64,000 nucleotides of DNA. Source: G020353115 sp964389685. GTDB lineage: Bacteria > Bacteroidota > Bacteroidia > Bacteroidales > VadinHA17. Under the pieces are notes generated by a model. It ran no database searches, was not told where the DNA came from, and saw nothing but the letters and a program-made list of their open reading frames with translations. Of this stretch, positions 35,187 to 43,856 are shown in pieces (the first letter of the stretch is position 1; the number at the start of each line of letters is the position of its first letter). The stretch lies in NCBI GenBank assembly GCA_964389685.1, contig CAYMFM010000001.1:62001-126000 (forward strand), in the 5' to 3' direction. The translations under genes were made by a program, and so were the position numbers.

Positions 35187-37796
35187 ATGGGAGAATTGCT
35201 TGCTCAAAAAAAGGATGTTGAAGCAAAAGAAGGCACCGCTGCACAAAAATTGCCTCTCGAAGAGATAACCCAAACCAGGGTAAAGGAAGAGAGGAAAATT
35301 TATACGCACGATGAAGCCTTTGCAGCCTCCCTTGACTATTTCAACGAAGATGAACTTGCAGCCAGGGTCTGGGTCAACAAATACGCGTTAAAGGACTCCT
35401 TTGGAAACCTCTATGAACGAACTCCGGATGATATGCACCACAGGATGGCTCGTGAGATCCACAGGATTGAGTTGAAATATCCCAATCCATTAAGTGAAGA
35501 GATCATTTACAATGTCTTGAGGAATTTCACCTATATCGTACCGCAGGGTGGTCCGATGACCGGAATTGGTAATGGTTTCCAGATCGCCTCTTTGTCCAAT
35601 TGTTTTGTCATCGGGAACAGAGGGAATTCGGATTCCTACGGTGGGATTCTTAAGATTGATCAGGAGCAGGTACAATTGATGAAACGCAGGGGCGGTGTAG
35701 GACATGATCTGACACACATCAGGCCATCCGGTAGTCCGGTTCTCAACAGCGCATTGACATCCACCGGTGTTGTGCCATTCATGGAACGGTACTCGAACTC
35801 GACGCGTGAAGTAGCGCAGGATGGACGCAGGGGAGCCCTTATGCTGACCATATCTATCAAACATCCCGATGCTGAAAAATTTATCGATGCAAAGCTCCAG
35901 GCAGGAAAGGTCACCGGCGCAAATGTTTCCGTAAAGATCGATGATGAATTCATGAAAGCCGTAACCGATGGTGGATCCTACATACAACAGTACCCTGTTC
36001 ATTCAAAAGAACCCACGGTCAGAAAGGAGATCGATGCCCGAAAATTGTGGGCAAAAATTGTTTACAACGCCTGGCTTTCGGCCGAACCAGGAATACTTTT
36101 CTGGGATACAGTGACCCGTGAATCCGTACCGGATTGTTATGCAGATCTGGGTTACCGGACCGTTTCTACCAATCCGTGTGGCGAAATACCCCTCTGTCCC
36201 TATGACAGCTGCCGGCTACTGGCAATCAATTTATACAGTTATGTAAACGATCCCTTTACCGAAAAAGCAAAATTCGATTTTGAACGCTTTAAGGAGCATG
36301 CTGGTCTGGCACAACGGATCATGGATGATATCATTGACTTGGAACTGGAGAAAATAGATTCCATCCTGAAGAAGATCGGTGCGGACCCGGAAGGCGATGA
36401 GATAAAAGGAGTGGAGAAAAATCTCTGGACGAACATCCGTCACAAAACCGGAGAGGGAAGAAGAACGGGCATTGGGATAACCGCTGAAGGGGATATGATC
36501 GCTTCCCTGGGACTGCGATACGGCAGTGAAGATGCCATCGATTTTTCCACAGAAGTACACAAAACGCTTGCCCTTGAGGCGTACAGATCTTCTGTGTACC
36601 TCGCAAAAGAGAGGGGCCCCTTTGCCCTCTATGATGCTGAACGGGAAAAAAATAATCCGTTCATTCGACGAATCAGGGAGGCCGATGAGGGTTTGTATAA
36701 CTATATGCTTAAACATGGACGGAGAAACATTGCCCTGCTAACCATTGCACCTACGGGTACCACCAGCCTGATGACTCAAACCACTTCGGGCATTGAACCG
36801 GTATTTCGCCCGGTGTACAAACGGAGAAGAAAGGTGAATCCGAATGATCAGGATGTTCAAATCAATTTTGTGGATGAGATGGGGGATGCCTGGGAAGAAT
36901 ACAATGTGTTTCACCACAAATTTGTCGACTGGCTTAAATCACAGGATTACGATCCTGAAGAGGTGAAAACATATGGTGAAGAGGAGATAGAGGAGATTGT
37001 GAGGAAATCACCCTATTATAAGGCAACCTCGAATGACGTTGACTGGGTTAGCAAAGTCAAGATGCAGGGAGCCATTCAAAAATGGGTTGATCACTCCATC
37101 AGTGTAACCATTAATCTTCCCAGGGATGTTGACAGCGATCTTGTTGCAACCCTCTACGTTACGGCATGGGAATCGGGGTGTAAAGGAGCTACCATCTATC
37201 GTGACGGCTCAAGAGACGGTGTCCTAATAACCAACCAGAGAGAAGATGTTGTTTTCCATAAGCGGCCCAAAGTACTGGATGCGGAGATCATTCGTTTCAA
37301 CAACAACAACGAAAAATGGATTGCTTTCGTCGGAATAAAAGATGGTAAACCGTATGAAATCTTTACCGGACTGGCAGATGAGGAGATGTTTCCCATTCCA
37401 AAATCCATCCACAGAGGACAGATTGTGAAGAATAAGGATGATAATGGCCGGAACAGGTATGACTTCCAATACACCGATAAATATGGTTATATAAACACCG
37501 CCGGCGGACTCTCCCATATGTTCAAGCCGGAATTCTGGAATTATGCCAAGCTCATTTCCGGCGTCTTGAGACATGGCATGCCAATTCCCCATGTCGTGAA
37601 TTTGGTCTCATCACTACAGCTCGACAGTGAAACGATCAATACCTGGAAGAATGGAGTGGAAAGGGCATTGAAAAAGTATATTCCGGATGGTACAAAAGCA
37701 AAAGGAGGAACCTGTTCCGACTGCAAATCCAATAACCTGGTGTATCAGGAAGGATGCCTGGTTTGCATGGATTGCGGCTCATCAAAATGCGGATAG
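35187..37796 (+). CDS. nrdJ: Adenosylcobalamin-dependent (class II) ribonucleoside-diphosphate reductase
   Basis: 869 residues. Class II signature features: SLSNCFVIG, KRRGGVGHDLTHIRPSGS, the active-site STNPCGEIPLCPYDSC segment, and TIAPTGTTSLMTQTTSGIEPVF. The C-terminus carries a Cys-rich zinc-ribbon-like tail (CSDC, CLVCMDC, KCG) that relatives use for thiol re-reduction. It makes deoxynucleotides without oxygen and needs B12, which fits an anaerobic or facultative lifestyle. No nrdAB or nrdDG is in the window. Followed by a terminator shared with the convergent synthase gene. Confidence 0.94.
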   Translation: MGELLAQKKDVEAKEGTAAQKLPLEEITQTRVKEERKIYTHDEAFAASLDYFNEDELAARVWVNKYALKDSFGNLYERTPDDMHHRMAREIHRIELKYPNPLSEEIIYNVLRNFTYIVPQGGPMTGIGNGFQIASLSNCFVIGNRGNSDSYGGILKIDQEQVQLMKRRGGVGHDLTHIRPSGSPVLNSALTSTGVVPFMERYSNSTREVAQDGRRGALMLTISIKHPDAEKFIDAKLQAGKVTGANVSVKIDDEFMKAVTDGGSYIQQYPVHSKEPTVRKEIDARKLWAKIVYNAWLSAEPGILFWDTVTRESVPDCYADLGYRTVSTNPCGEIPLCPYDSCRLLAINLYSYVNDPFTEKAKFDFERFKEHAGLAQRIMDDIIDLELEKIDSILKKIGADPEGDEIKGVEKNLWTNIRHKTGEGRRTGIGITAEGDMIASLGLRYGSEDAIDFSTEVHKTLALEAYRSSVYLAKERGPFALYDAEREKNNPFIRRIREADEGLYNYMLKHGRRNIALLTIAPTGTTSLMTQTTSGIEPVFRPVYKRRRKVNPNDQDVQINFVDEMGDAWEEYNVFHHKFVDWLKSQDYDPEEVKTYGEEEIEEIVRKSPYYKATSNDVDWVSKVKMQGAIQKWVDHSISVTINLPRDVDSDLVATLYVTAWESGCKGATIYRDGSRDGVLITNQREDVVFHKRPKVLDAEIIRFNNNNEKWIAFVGIKDGKPYEIFTGLADEEMFPIPKSIHRGQIVKNKDDNGRNRYDFQYTDKYGYINTAGGLSHMFKPEFWNYAKLISGVLRHGMPIPHVVNLVSSLQLDSETINTWKNGVERALKKYIPDGTKAKGGTCSDCKSNNLVYQEGCLVCMDCGSSKCG

Positions 37797-37816
37797 AATA
37801 TAATGCAGGAGAAATA

Positions 37817-37845
37817 AAAAACCCGGAATAACCTCCGGGTTTTTT
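37817..37845. terminator. Terminator between nrdJ and the convergent synthase gene
   Basis: ACCCGG and CCGGGT pair around an 8-base loop, with T on the 3' side and A on the 5' side, so it can serve both strands. Confidence 0.85.
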
Positions 37846-37855
37846 GATGTAAGAT

Positions 37856-39103
37856 TTACAATCCATATTTTTCGATAATCTCCTGTTTCGTCAATCCCAG
37901 AATACCATATTTTTCCCCAATTTTCACAAAGGCTTCCAGGGCTTTGTCCAGGTGATGGATCTCATGCCCGGCAGAGATCTGTGTGCGGATCCTTGCCTGA
38001 CCATTGGGAACAACGGGAAAGAAAAAGCCAATGGCATAGATTCCTTCGTTGTACAGATCCTTTGAGAAGTCCTGTGAAAGTTTCGCATTGAACAGCATGA
38101 CCGGGACGATGGGTGTATCTCCTTCTTTCAATACAAAACCTGCCTCCGTCAGACCTTTTCTCCAGTGCTTCGTGTTGTTTTCCAATTTATCCCGGAGTTC
38201 GGTGCTTTTTGAAAGAATTTCCAGCACTTTCAGCACTCCGGAAACCACAACCGGAGCAATGGTATTGGAGAAGAGGTAGGGACGGGCTTTTTGCCTGCAC
38301 ATCTCCACCAGCTCTTTTCTGCCTGACACGCATCCCCCGGAAGCTCCTCCAAGAGCTTTCCCAAAGGTGGTGGTGATGATATCAACATTCCCCAGAACGC
38401 CACATTTCTCATGTGTTCCCCTTCCGGTTTTACCGATGAAACCGGTGGCGTGTGAATCATCGACAAACAGCATGGCACCATATTTATCACAAAGTCCGGC
38501 CATCTCATCAAGCTTTGCCGTATCCCCATCCATCGAAAAGACACCGTCGGTAATGACCATTTTAAACCGTTTGTCGGCATGGAGCTGCAATTTGCTTTCC
38601 AGGTGCTCCATGTTCGAGTGTTTAAACGTGTCATGCATGGCACTGCACAATCGGATCCCATCGATGATGGAAGCATGTACCAATCGGTCAGAGATCATAA
38701 CATCCTGGTCCGATAAAACGGCTTCGAAAACTCCTGCATTGGCATCCATACAGGAAGGGAAAAGAATGGTATCTTCTGTTCCCAGAAATTGGGTCATGCG
38801 GTTTTCAAGTTCCCGGTGGATATCCTGTGTCCCGCAGATAAACCGTACAGATGACATGCCATAACCCCTGGTATCTAGCCCTTCGTGGGCAGCTTTCACC
38901 ACATCAGGATGGCTCGATAGACCAAGGTAATTATTGGCGCACATGTTGATTACTTTCTTCAGGGAAGACCCTGTGGGGAATTCAACCTCAATATCCGCTG
39001 CCTGGCTGGAATGGATAAACCGTTCTTCCTTGAAGATCCCGGCATTTTTTATCTGATCAATCTGATCCAGATAAATTTTTCTAATTGTTTCACTATAACT
39101 CAT
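37856..39103 (-). CDS. Kbl-like alpha-oxoamine synthase linked to an acyl carrier protein
   Basis: 415 residues, PLP fold type I alpha-oxoamine synthase. MCANNYLGLSSHP, SSVRFICGTQDIH, VDDSHATGFIG and the Schiff-base Lys in FGKALGGASGG are shared with the bona fide Kbl encoded at 41308-42525. It differs around the substrate region (LFPSCMDANAGVF, SDRLVHASIIDG, SAMHDTFKHSNME) and has a longer C-terminus. It lies 93 bp after an acyl carrier protein gene. Enzymes of this fold condense an amino acid with an acyl thioester (glycine, serine, cysteate or alanine as acceptors). With an ACP neighbour, a serine palmitoyltransferase- or capnine-type reaction is possible, as is a second Kbl. The substrate is not resolved. 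Confidence 0.85.
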   Translation of the reverse strand: MSYSETIRKIYLDQIDQIKNAGIFKEERFIHSSQAADIEVEFPTGSSLKKVINMCANNYLGLSSHPDVVKAAHEGLDTRGYGMSSVRFICGTQDIHRELENRMTQFLGTEDTILFPSCMDANAGVFEAVLSDQDVMISDRLVHASIIDGIRLCSAMHDTFKHSNMEHLESKLQLHADKRFKMVITDGVFSMDGDTAKLDEMAGLCDKYGAMLFVDDSHATGFIGKTGRGTHEKCGVLGNVDIITTTFGKALGGASGGCVSGRKELVEMCRQKARPYLFSNTIAPVVVSGVLKVLEILSKSTELRDKLENNTKHWRKGLTEAGFVLKEGDTPIVPVMLFNAKLSQDFSKDLYNEGIYAIGFFFPVVPNGQARIRTQISAGHEIHHLDKALEAFVKIGEKYGILGLTKQEIIEKYGL

Positions 39104-39196
39104 GGATAGATTATGGTTTGATTAAAACAGACTGGGTAGAACAATCCTGCCATAGGACACTGGAACCTGGTTCTCTGTCAGGATTTTAATTTGTGA

Positions 39197-39442
39197 TTAT
39201 CCGGTAAATTCCCGGATCAGGGTAACAATCTTATTGACTGAATCAAAAGCTTCAGGTGTTGCTCTATCGTCCGGGATGCTAATTGAGTATTTGTTCTCCA
39301 GGAAACGTTTCAGGGAAACCATTGAAAACGAATCCACAATACCTCCGGAGATGAGAGGTGTATCGTATGCTATCTCCTCGTCGTCTTCCTCAAGGTATTC
39401 CTCAATTACATAGCTCAGGACAACATCTTTTATCTCTTCCAT
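39197..39442 (-). CDS. Acyl carrier protein
   Basis: 81 residues, acidic, four-helix ACP pattern. The phosphopantetheine serine lies in GGIVDSFSM (about residue 38), a DSF variant of the usual DSL. It is not a primary-metabolism ACP by context: the neighbours are an AMP-forming ligase upstream (41 bp) and an alpha-oxoamine synthase downstream. It may carry the acyl group used by that synthase. Confidence 0.88.
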   Translation of the reverse strand: MEEIKDVVLSYVIEEYLEEDDEEIAYDTPLISGGIVDSFSMVSLKRFLENKYSISIPDDRATPEAFDSVNKIVTLIREFTG

Positions 39443-39483
39443 TTTTACGCTGTTTAAGTTAATAAATCATTTGTGTCTGTCTG

Positions 39484-41190
39484 TTATTCATCCTCTTCAA
39501 GGGTGGAGGTATCGCCAATCTCTTCCCCCCACTCTTTTGCATGAAGGATACGCCTCATAATTTTCCCGCTCCTTGTTTTCGGTAGTGTGTCCATGTATTC
39601 AATCTCCTGGGGCATGGCAAGGGGAGATAATTTCTTCCGGATGAAATTCATGATCTTCAGTTCAAGTTCATTGTTTGGTTCAAATCCGGGTTTCAGCGTA
39701 ACGAATGCTTTAACGACCTCCATATTTACATCATCCGGTTTTGCCACTACAGCCGACTCGCTGACTGCTTCATGTTCCAGCAGAGCCGATTCCACTTCGA
39801 ATGGACTTACCAGGTGTCCGCCGGTATTGATAACATCATCGTCCCTGCCGATGAACCAGAAATAACCATCGCTGTCGAGGCTTGCCCTATCGCCGGGCAA
39901 ATACCACCCCTTTTTGAATTTCTTCCTGAACATCTCATCGTTGTTCCAATAGGTTCTCATCATGGCAGGCCATCCCGGTTTGAAAGCAATTAATCCCACT
40001 TTCCCGGGTTCGGTAAAGGGTTCAAATGTTTTCGGATCCACAACCGTACCGGTAATTCCAGGGAATACCTTACCCATGGATCCCGGTTTTACTTTCATTC
40101 CCGGGAAATTGGTGATCATAATCGATCCGGTCTCGGTCTGCCAGTAAGAATCCAGAAATGGTTTGTTAAACACCTTTTCCGACCACAGAACAGCTTCTGC
40201 ATTGAGGGGTTCTCCAACGCTGGCAAGATGACGAAGAGTACTCAGATCGAACCGTTTAACCAGTTCATTTCCTGCTTTCATCAACGAGCGGATTGCTGTG
40301 GGTGCGGAGTACCAAACCGATATGTTGTATTTTTCAATGAATCGATACCAGGCTTCAGCAGAAAACCCGGTATTGAGCACAGCCTGTGTGATCCCCATGC
40401 TCCATGGACCGATGATCCCATACGATGTCCCTGTAACCCATCCCGGATCAGCAGTACACCAATAGATATCATCTTCCTGGAGATCCAGGACCCATTTGGT
40501 TGTAAGGTATTGAGAGATCAGTGAATAATGGACGTGTTTTACTCCCTTGGGCTGCCCGGTTGTCCCTGATGTATAATGCAGTACAGAAGGGGATTCTGAC
40601 TTTGTTGGAAAAATCTCAAATTGATCCATCGGTTCAGCATCTTCAAGTGAAAAAGCAACTTCATTTTTCTGAAGTGGTTTCCGGTCATCATAGTCAACAA
40701 TAATGATATGTTCCAGCGATGGCAGAAGATCCACGATTTTTTTAACTTTTGACAGATGCTTACGCTGTGTTATGATAGCCCGTGTCTGAGCGTTCTCAAG
40801 CCTGACATGGAGTGATTCATCACCGAAAGCAGAAAAGAGAGGTTGTACGATGGCTCCAATTTTCAGCACACCAAGAAATGACAGATAAAGTTCAGGTATG
40901 CGTTCCATAAAGAGGCATACCCGGTCCTCCTCTTTTATTCCCAGATTTCGCAAAAAAGCACCGATGGTATTGCTGGCCACCCGGATATCATTGAATGTAA
41001 ACTGTTTTTCATTCCCGCCAAAACCTTCCCAGAAGAGAGCCACCCTGTCTCTTTTGCCCTGCAGGCATATCCTGTCGGAACAGTACCAGCCAATGTTAAT
41101 GATATTTCCATCGGAATAGTCTAATTCCTTCTCTGCAATGGACCAGTCAAATGCTCTGATCCTCTCATTATAAGCGCCAATATTTGCCAT
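39484..41190 (-). CDS. acsA: Acetyl-CoA synthetase-like AMP-forming ligase (AcsA type)
   Basis: 568 residues, close in length and motif wording to Bacillus AcsA. LHYTSGTTGQPKGVKHVH (P-loop), DIYWCTADPGWVTGTSYGI, YWQTETGS, GDRASLDSDGYFWFIGRDDDVI and the C-terminal catalytic Lys in PKTRSGKIMRR are all there. The reaction is acyl + ATP + CoA to acyl-CoA via the acyl-adenylate. Acetate is the family default, but the downstream ACP and synthase leave open a different acyl group or transfer to ACP. Two further genes on this strand follow at short spacing. Confidence 0.88.
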   Translation of the reverse strand: MANIGAYNERIRAFDWSIAEKELDYSDGNIINIGWYCSDRICLQGKRDRVALFWEGFGGNEKQFTFNDIRVASNTIGAFLRNLGIKEEDRVCLFMERIPELYLSFLGVLKIGAIVQPLFSAFGDESLHVRLENAQTRAIITQRKHLSKVKKIVDLLPSLEHIIIVDYDDRKPLQKNEVAFSLEDAEPMDQFEIFPTKSESPSVLHYTSGTTGQPKGVKHVHYSLISQYLTTKWVLDLQEDDIYWCTADPGWVTGTSYGIIGPWSMGITQAVLNTGFSAEAWYRFIEKYNISVWYSAPTAIRSLMKAGNELVKRFDLSTLRHLASVGEPLNAEAVLWSEKVFNKPFLDSYWQTETGSIMITNFPGMKVKPGSMGKVFPGITGTVVDPKTFEPFTEPGKVGLIAFKPGWPAMMRTYWNNDEMFRKKFKKGWYLPGDRASLDSDGYFWFIGRDDDVINTGGHLVSPFEVESALLEHEAVSESAVVAKPDDVNMEVVKAFVTLKPGFEPNNELELKIMNFIRKKLSPLAMPQEIEYMDTLPKTRSGKIMRRILHAKEWGEEIGDTSTLEEDE

Positions 41191-41307
41191 AAAGCTTCAA
41201 GAAAATGGTGATTTTGAAAGGAACACAAGGTAGCACTAATTTGGTAAAAGTCGGGTATCTGACCTCCAGTTTTTCATCTTTTCTACAACACATAAGGGTC
41301 TGCAACG

Positions 41308-42525
41308 TTACCGGCATTTCCCATTTTTAATCCAATCTTTCCTGATTTTTGCAAAAGTATCTATGGCATACCGGATATGTTCGGTGGTATGTGCTGCACT
41401 GATCTGGACCCGGATTCTGGACTTCCCCTTGGGAACAACCGGATAGTAAAAACCGATAACATAGATACCATTGTCCAGCAGTTCGGATGCAAGTTCCTGT
41501 GATAATTGGGCATCGTTGGGAAGGTGTCCCAGCATGATGGGAACAATGGGATGGGTTCCGGGTACAATGGTATAGCCGGCATCGGTCACTCCTTTTCTGA
41601 ATAACATGGTATTCTCCATGAGCTTGTCCCTCAGGTCGTTGGTGGCAGAGAGCATGTTCAGTACTTCAAGGGTTGCTCCCACAATGGGAGGGGCAAGGGA
41701 ATTGGAAAAAAGGTATGGTCTGGAGCGCTGCCGCAGCATATCGATGATCTCCTTCCTGCCGGATACACAACCACCGGAGGCTCCTCCAAGCGCTTTACCG
41801 AAGGTGGTCGTGATCAGGTCAATCCGTCCAAGGGCATTACAATATTCAGCACTTCCTCGTCCGTTCTTGCCAATAAAACCGGTAGCATGAGAATCATCAA
41901 CACATACCAGGGCGTTATATTTCTCAGCCAGATCACAGATCTTATCGACCCGGGCAATGATCCCGTCCATCGAGAAGACACCATCGGTTACGATTAATTT
42001 GAATCTTGCCTGTTCACATTCGGGCTGTTTTAACTGTTCTTCCAAATCAGCCATATCGTTGTTTATGTAACGAAACCGATTGGCTTTGCAGAGGCGTACA
42101 CCATCGATGATGGAAGCATGATTCAATTCATCCGAAATGATGGCAGATTCGGATCCGAGCAACGGTTCAAACACTCCGCCGTTCGCATCAAATGCCGAGG
42201 AGTAGAGGATCGTGTCTTCAGTAACAAGGAATTCCGACATCTTCTGTTCTAATTCTTTATGAATATCCTGTGTTCCGCAAATGAAGCGAACAGAAGACAT
42301 GCCAAATCCATGATTGTCGAGTGTCCTTTTTGCTGCCTCAATGACACGCGGATGAGACGATAACCCGAGGTAATTATTGGCGCAAAAATTCAGCACCTTT
42401 AATCCCTTTTTCGTTTCAATCTCAATTCCCTGGGGAGTGGTGATGATCCTTTCCTCTTTATAGAGACCTGCTTCTCTTATTGCAAGCAGCTCCTTTTTTA
42501 AATGATCTTTAAATTTACTATACAT
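41308..42525 (-). CDS. kbl: 2-amino-3-ketobutyrate CoA ligase (glycine C-acetyltransferase)
   Basis: 405 residues. GLYKEERIITTPQGIEIE, NFCANNYLGLSSHP, FSMDGIIARVDKI, VDDSHATGFIGKNGRG and FGKALGGASGG closely follow E. coli Kbl. It cleaves 2-amino-3-ketobutyrate with CoA to glycine and acetyl-CoA. The tdh gene lies 78 bp upstream on the same strand, which completes the threonine-to-glycine pathway. Confidence 0.95.
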   Translation of the reverse strand: MYSKFKDHLKKELLAIREAGLYKEERIITTPQGIEIETKKGLKVLNFCANNYLGLSSHPRVIEAAKRTLDNHGFGMSSVRFICGTQDIHKELEQKMSEFLVTEDTILYSSAFDANGGVFEPLLGSESAIISDELNHASIIDGVRLCKANRFRYINNDMADLEEQLKQPECEQARFKLIVTDGVFSMDGIIARVDKICDLAEKYNALVCVDDSHATGFIGKNGRGSAEYCNALGRIDLITTTFGKALGGASGGCVSGRKEIIDMLRQRSRPYLFSNSLAPPIVGATLEVLNMLSATNDLRDKLMENTMLFRKGVTDAGYTIVPGTHPIVPIMLGHLPNDAQLSQELASELLDNGIYVIGFYYPVVPKGKSRIRVQISAAHTTEHIRYAIDTFAKIRKDWIKNGKCR

Positions 42526-42603
42526 AGATTTTAATGGTTTTCCGATGGAGCAAGTACAAATAAGATTCTTCTTTTGTCACGTAACCCCCAGCAGCACATC
42601 GCA

Positions 42604-43638
42604 TTACTCCCACCGTAGAATAACCTTACCACTATCTCCACGTTCCATGGCATCAAATCCTTTCTGGAATTCGTTGACATCAAGCCGGTGAGTAATGACG
42701 GGTGAAATATCCAACCCGGAAATAAGCATCTGTTCCATTTTATACCAGGTTTCAAACATTTCCCTGCCATAAATGCCCTTCAGATGCAATGCTTTAAAAA
42801 TGATTTTATCCCACTGGACAGTGGTATGATTTGGTAGAATGCCAAGCAGTGCAATTTTCGATCCGTTGTACATGTTTTCAATCATCTCTTCAAAAGCACT
42901 TGGCGAACCGGACATTTCCAGTCCAACATCAAATCCCACCATTCCCAACGCTGTAATGGTATCCTTAATTTTTTCTCCTTTTGACGGGTTAACGGTCATG
43001 GTAGCACCAAGCTGTTTAGCGATCTCTAACCTGGCATCGCTCAGGTCGCTTACAACGATATACCGTGCACCCGCAAAGCGGCAGATAGCCACTGCCATGC
43101 TGCCAATCAAACCGGCACCGGTGATCAGAACATCTTCCCCGATCACGGGAAAAGAGAGGGCAGTATGGGTTGCGTTTCCGAAAGGATCCATGATGGAGGC
43201 CAGCTCGTCACTGATCCTGTCATCCACTTTAATCACGTTCTCTGAAGGAAGGACCAGGTATTCTGCAAATGCACCGTCGCGGTGGACACCGATGCCGATG
43301 GAATTCTGGCATACATGTTTTTTCCCTCTACGGCAATTCCTGCAGTGCCCGCAGGCAATATGTCCTTCTCCCGTGACCCGGTCACCGATATGAATGTTTT
43401 TAACCCCCGATCCGATTTTATATACAGTTCCCATGTATTCATGCCCAATGGTCATGGGTGTTTTTATGGTTCGCCGGGCCCAATCATTCCAGAGATAAAT
43501 GTGAAGATCCGTTCCACAGATTGCGGTCTTCCGGATTTTGACCATGACGTCGTTAATCCCTACTTCGGGAATGGGGACATCCTCCATCCAAATACCCTTT
43601 CCGGGTTTGGATTTTACCAGAGCTTTCATTTTTCCCAT
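42604..43638 (-). CDS. tdh: L-threonine 3-dehydrogenase
   Basis: 344 residues from the ATG at 43638; the ATG at 43629 gives MKALVKSK and 341 residues, the same as E. coli Tdh, and is equally good. An upstream in-frame start at 43719 adds a non-homologous leader and is not used. Zinc-dependent alcohol dehydrogenase fold: AICGTDLHIY (catalytic Zn Cys), GHEYMG, four structural-zinc cysteines in CGHCRNCRRGKKHVC, and GAGLIGSMAV for NAD. It oxidises threonine to 2-amino-3-ketobutyrate. Confidence 0.95.
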   Translation of the reverse strand: MGKMKALVKSKPGKGIWMEDVPIPEVGINDVMVKIRKTAICGTDLHIYLWNDWARRTIKTPMTIGHEYMGTVYKIGSGVKNIHIGDRVTGEGHIACGHCRNCRRGKKHVCQNSIGIGVHRDGAFAEYLVLPSENVIKVDDRISDELASIMDPFGNATHTALSFPVIGEDVLITGAGLIGSMAVAICRFAGARYIVVSDLSDARLEIAKQLGATMTVNPSKGEKIKDTITALGMVGFDVGLEMSGSPSAFEEMIENMYNGSKIALLGILPNHTTVQWDKIIFKALHLKGIYGREMFETWYKMEQMLISGLDISPVITHRLDVNEFQKGFDAMERGDSGKVILRWE

Positions 43639-43804
43639 AGTACATGCAAGATGTGATGTGTTATTGCTGATCGAATTTCCAGATGATAATCTCCCGGGAA
43701 TCCAACCCGAAATTAACATAATTCTTCTGTAAAAAAAATGAAATTTGATCAGAACCTGTCAGGCAAATCGACCTTCTCAAAAAGGGCCCAAATGAAACAA
43801 AATA

Positions 43805-43838
43805 GTTGGAGGGGGTTTCATAGATCTGACTATATTTG
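43805..43838 (+). promoter_or_regulatory. Promoter for gltX
   Basis: TATATTTG (43831-43838) is an exact TAnnTTTG match; TTGG at 43805-43808 is a possible -33. The leader to the ATG at 43857 would be about 12 bases. Confidence 0.5.
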
Positions 43839-43856
43839 TATAAATATCCATAAAAG

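Noticed and set aside
41308..42525. Kbl copy as a redundant duplicate of the synthase at 37856-39103
   Set aside because: The tdh neighbour and closer motif match make this the true Kbl; the other copy diverges in the substrate region and has different neighbours.
43639..43719. Extended N-terminus of threonine dehydrogenase
   Set aside because: The leader is unlike any Tdh, while ATG codons at 43638/43629 give the standard protein length.
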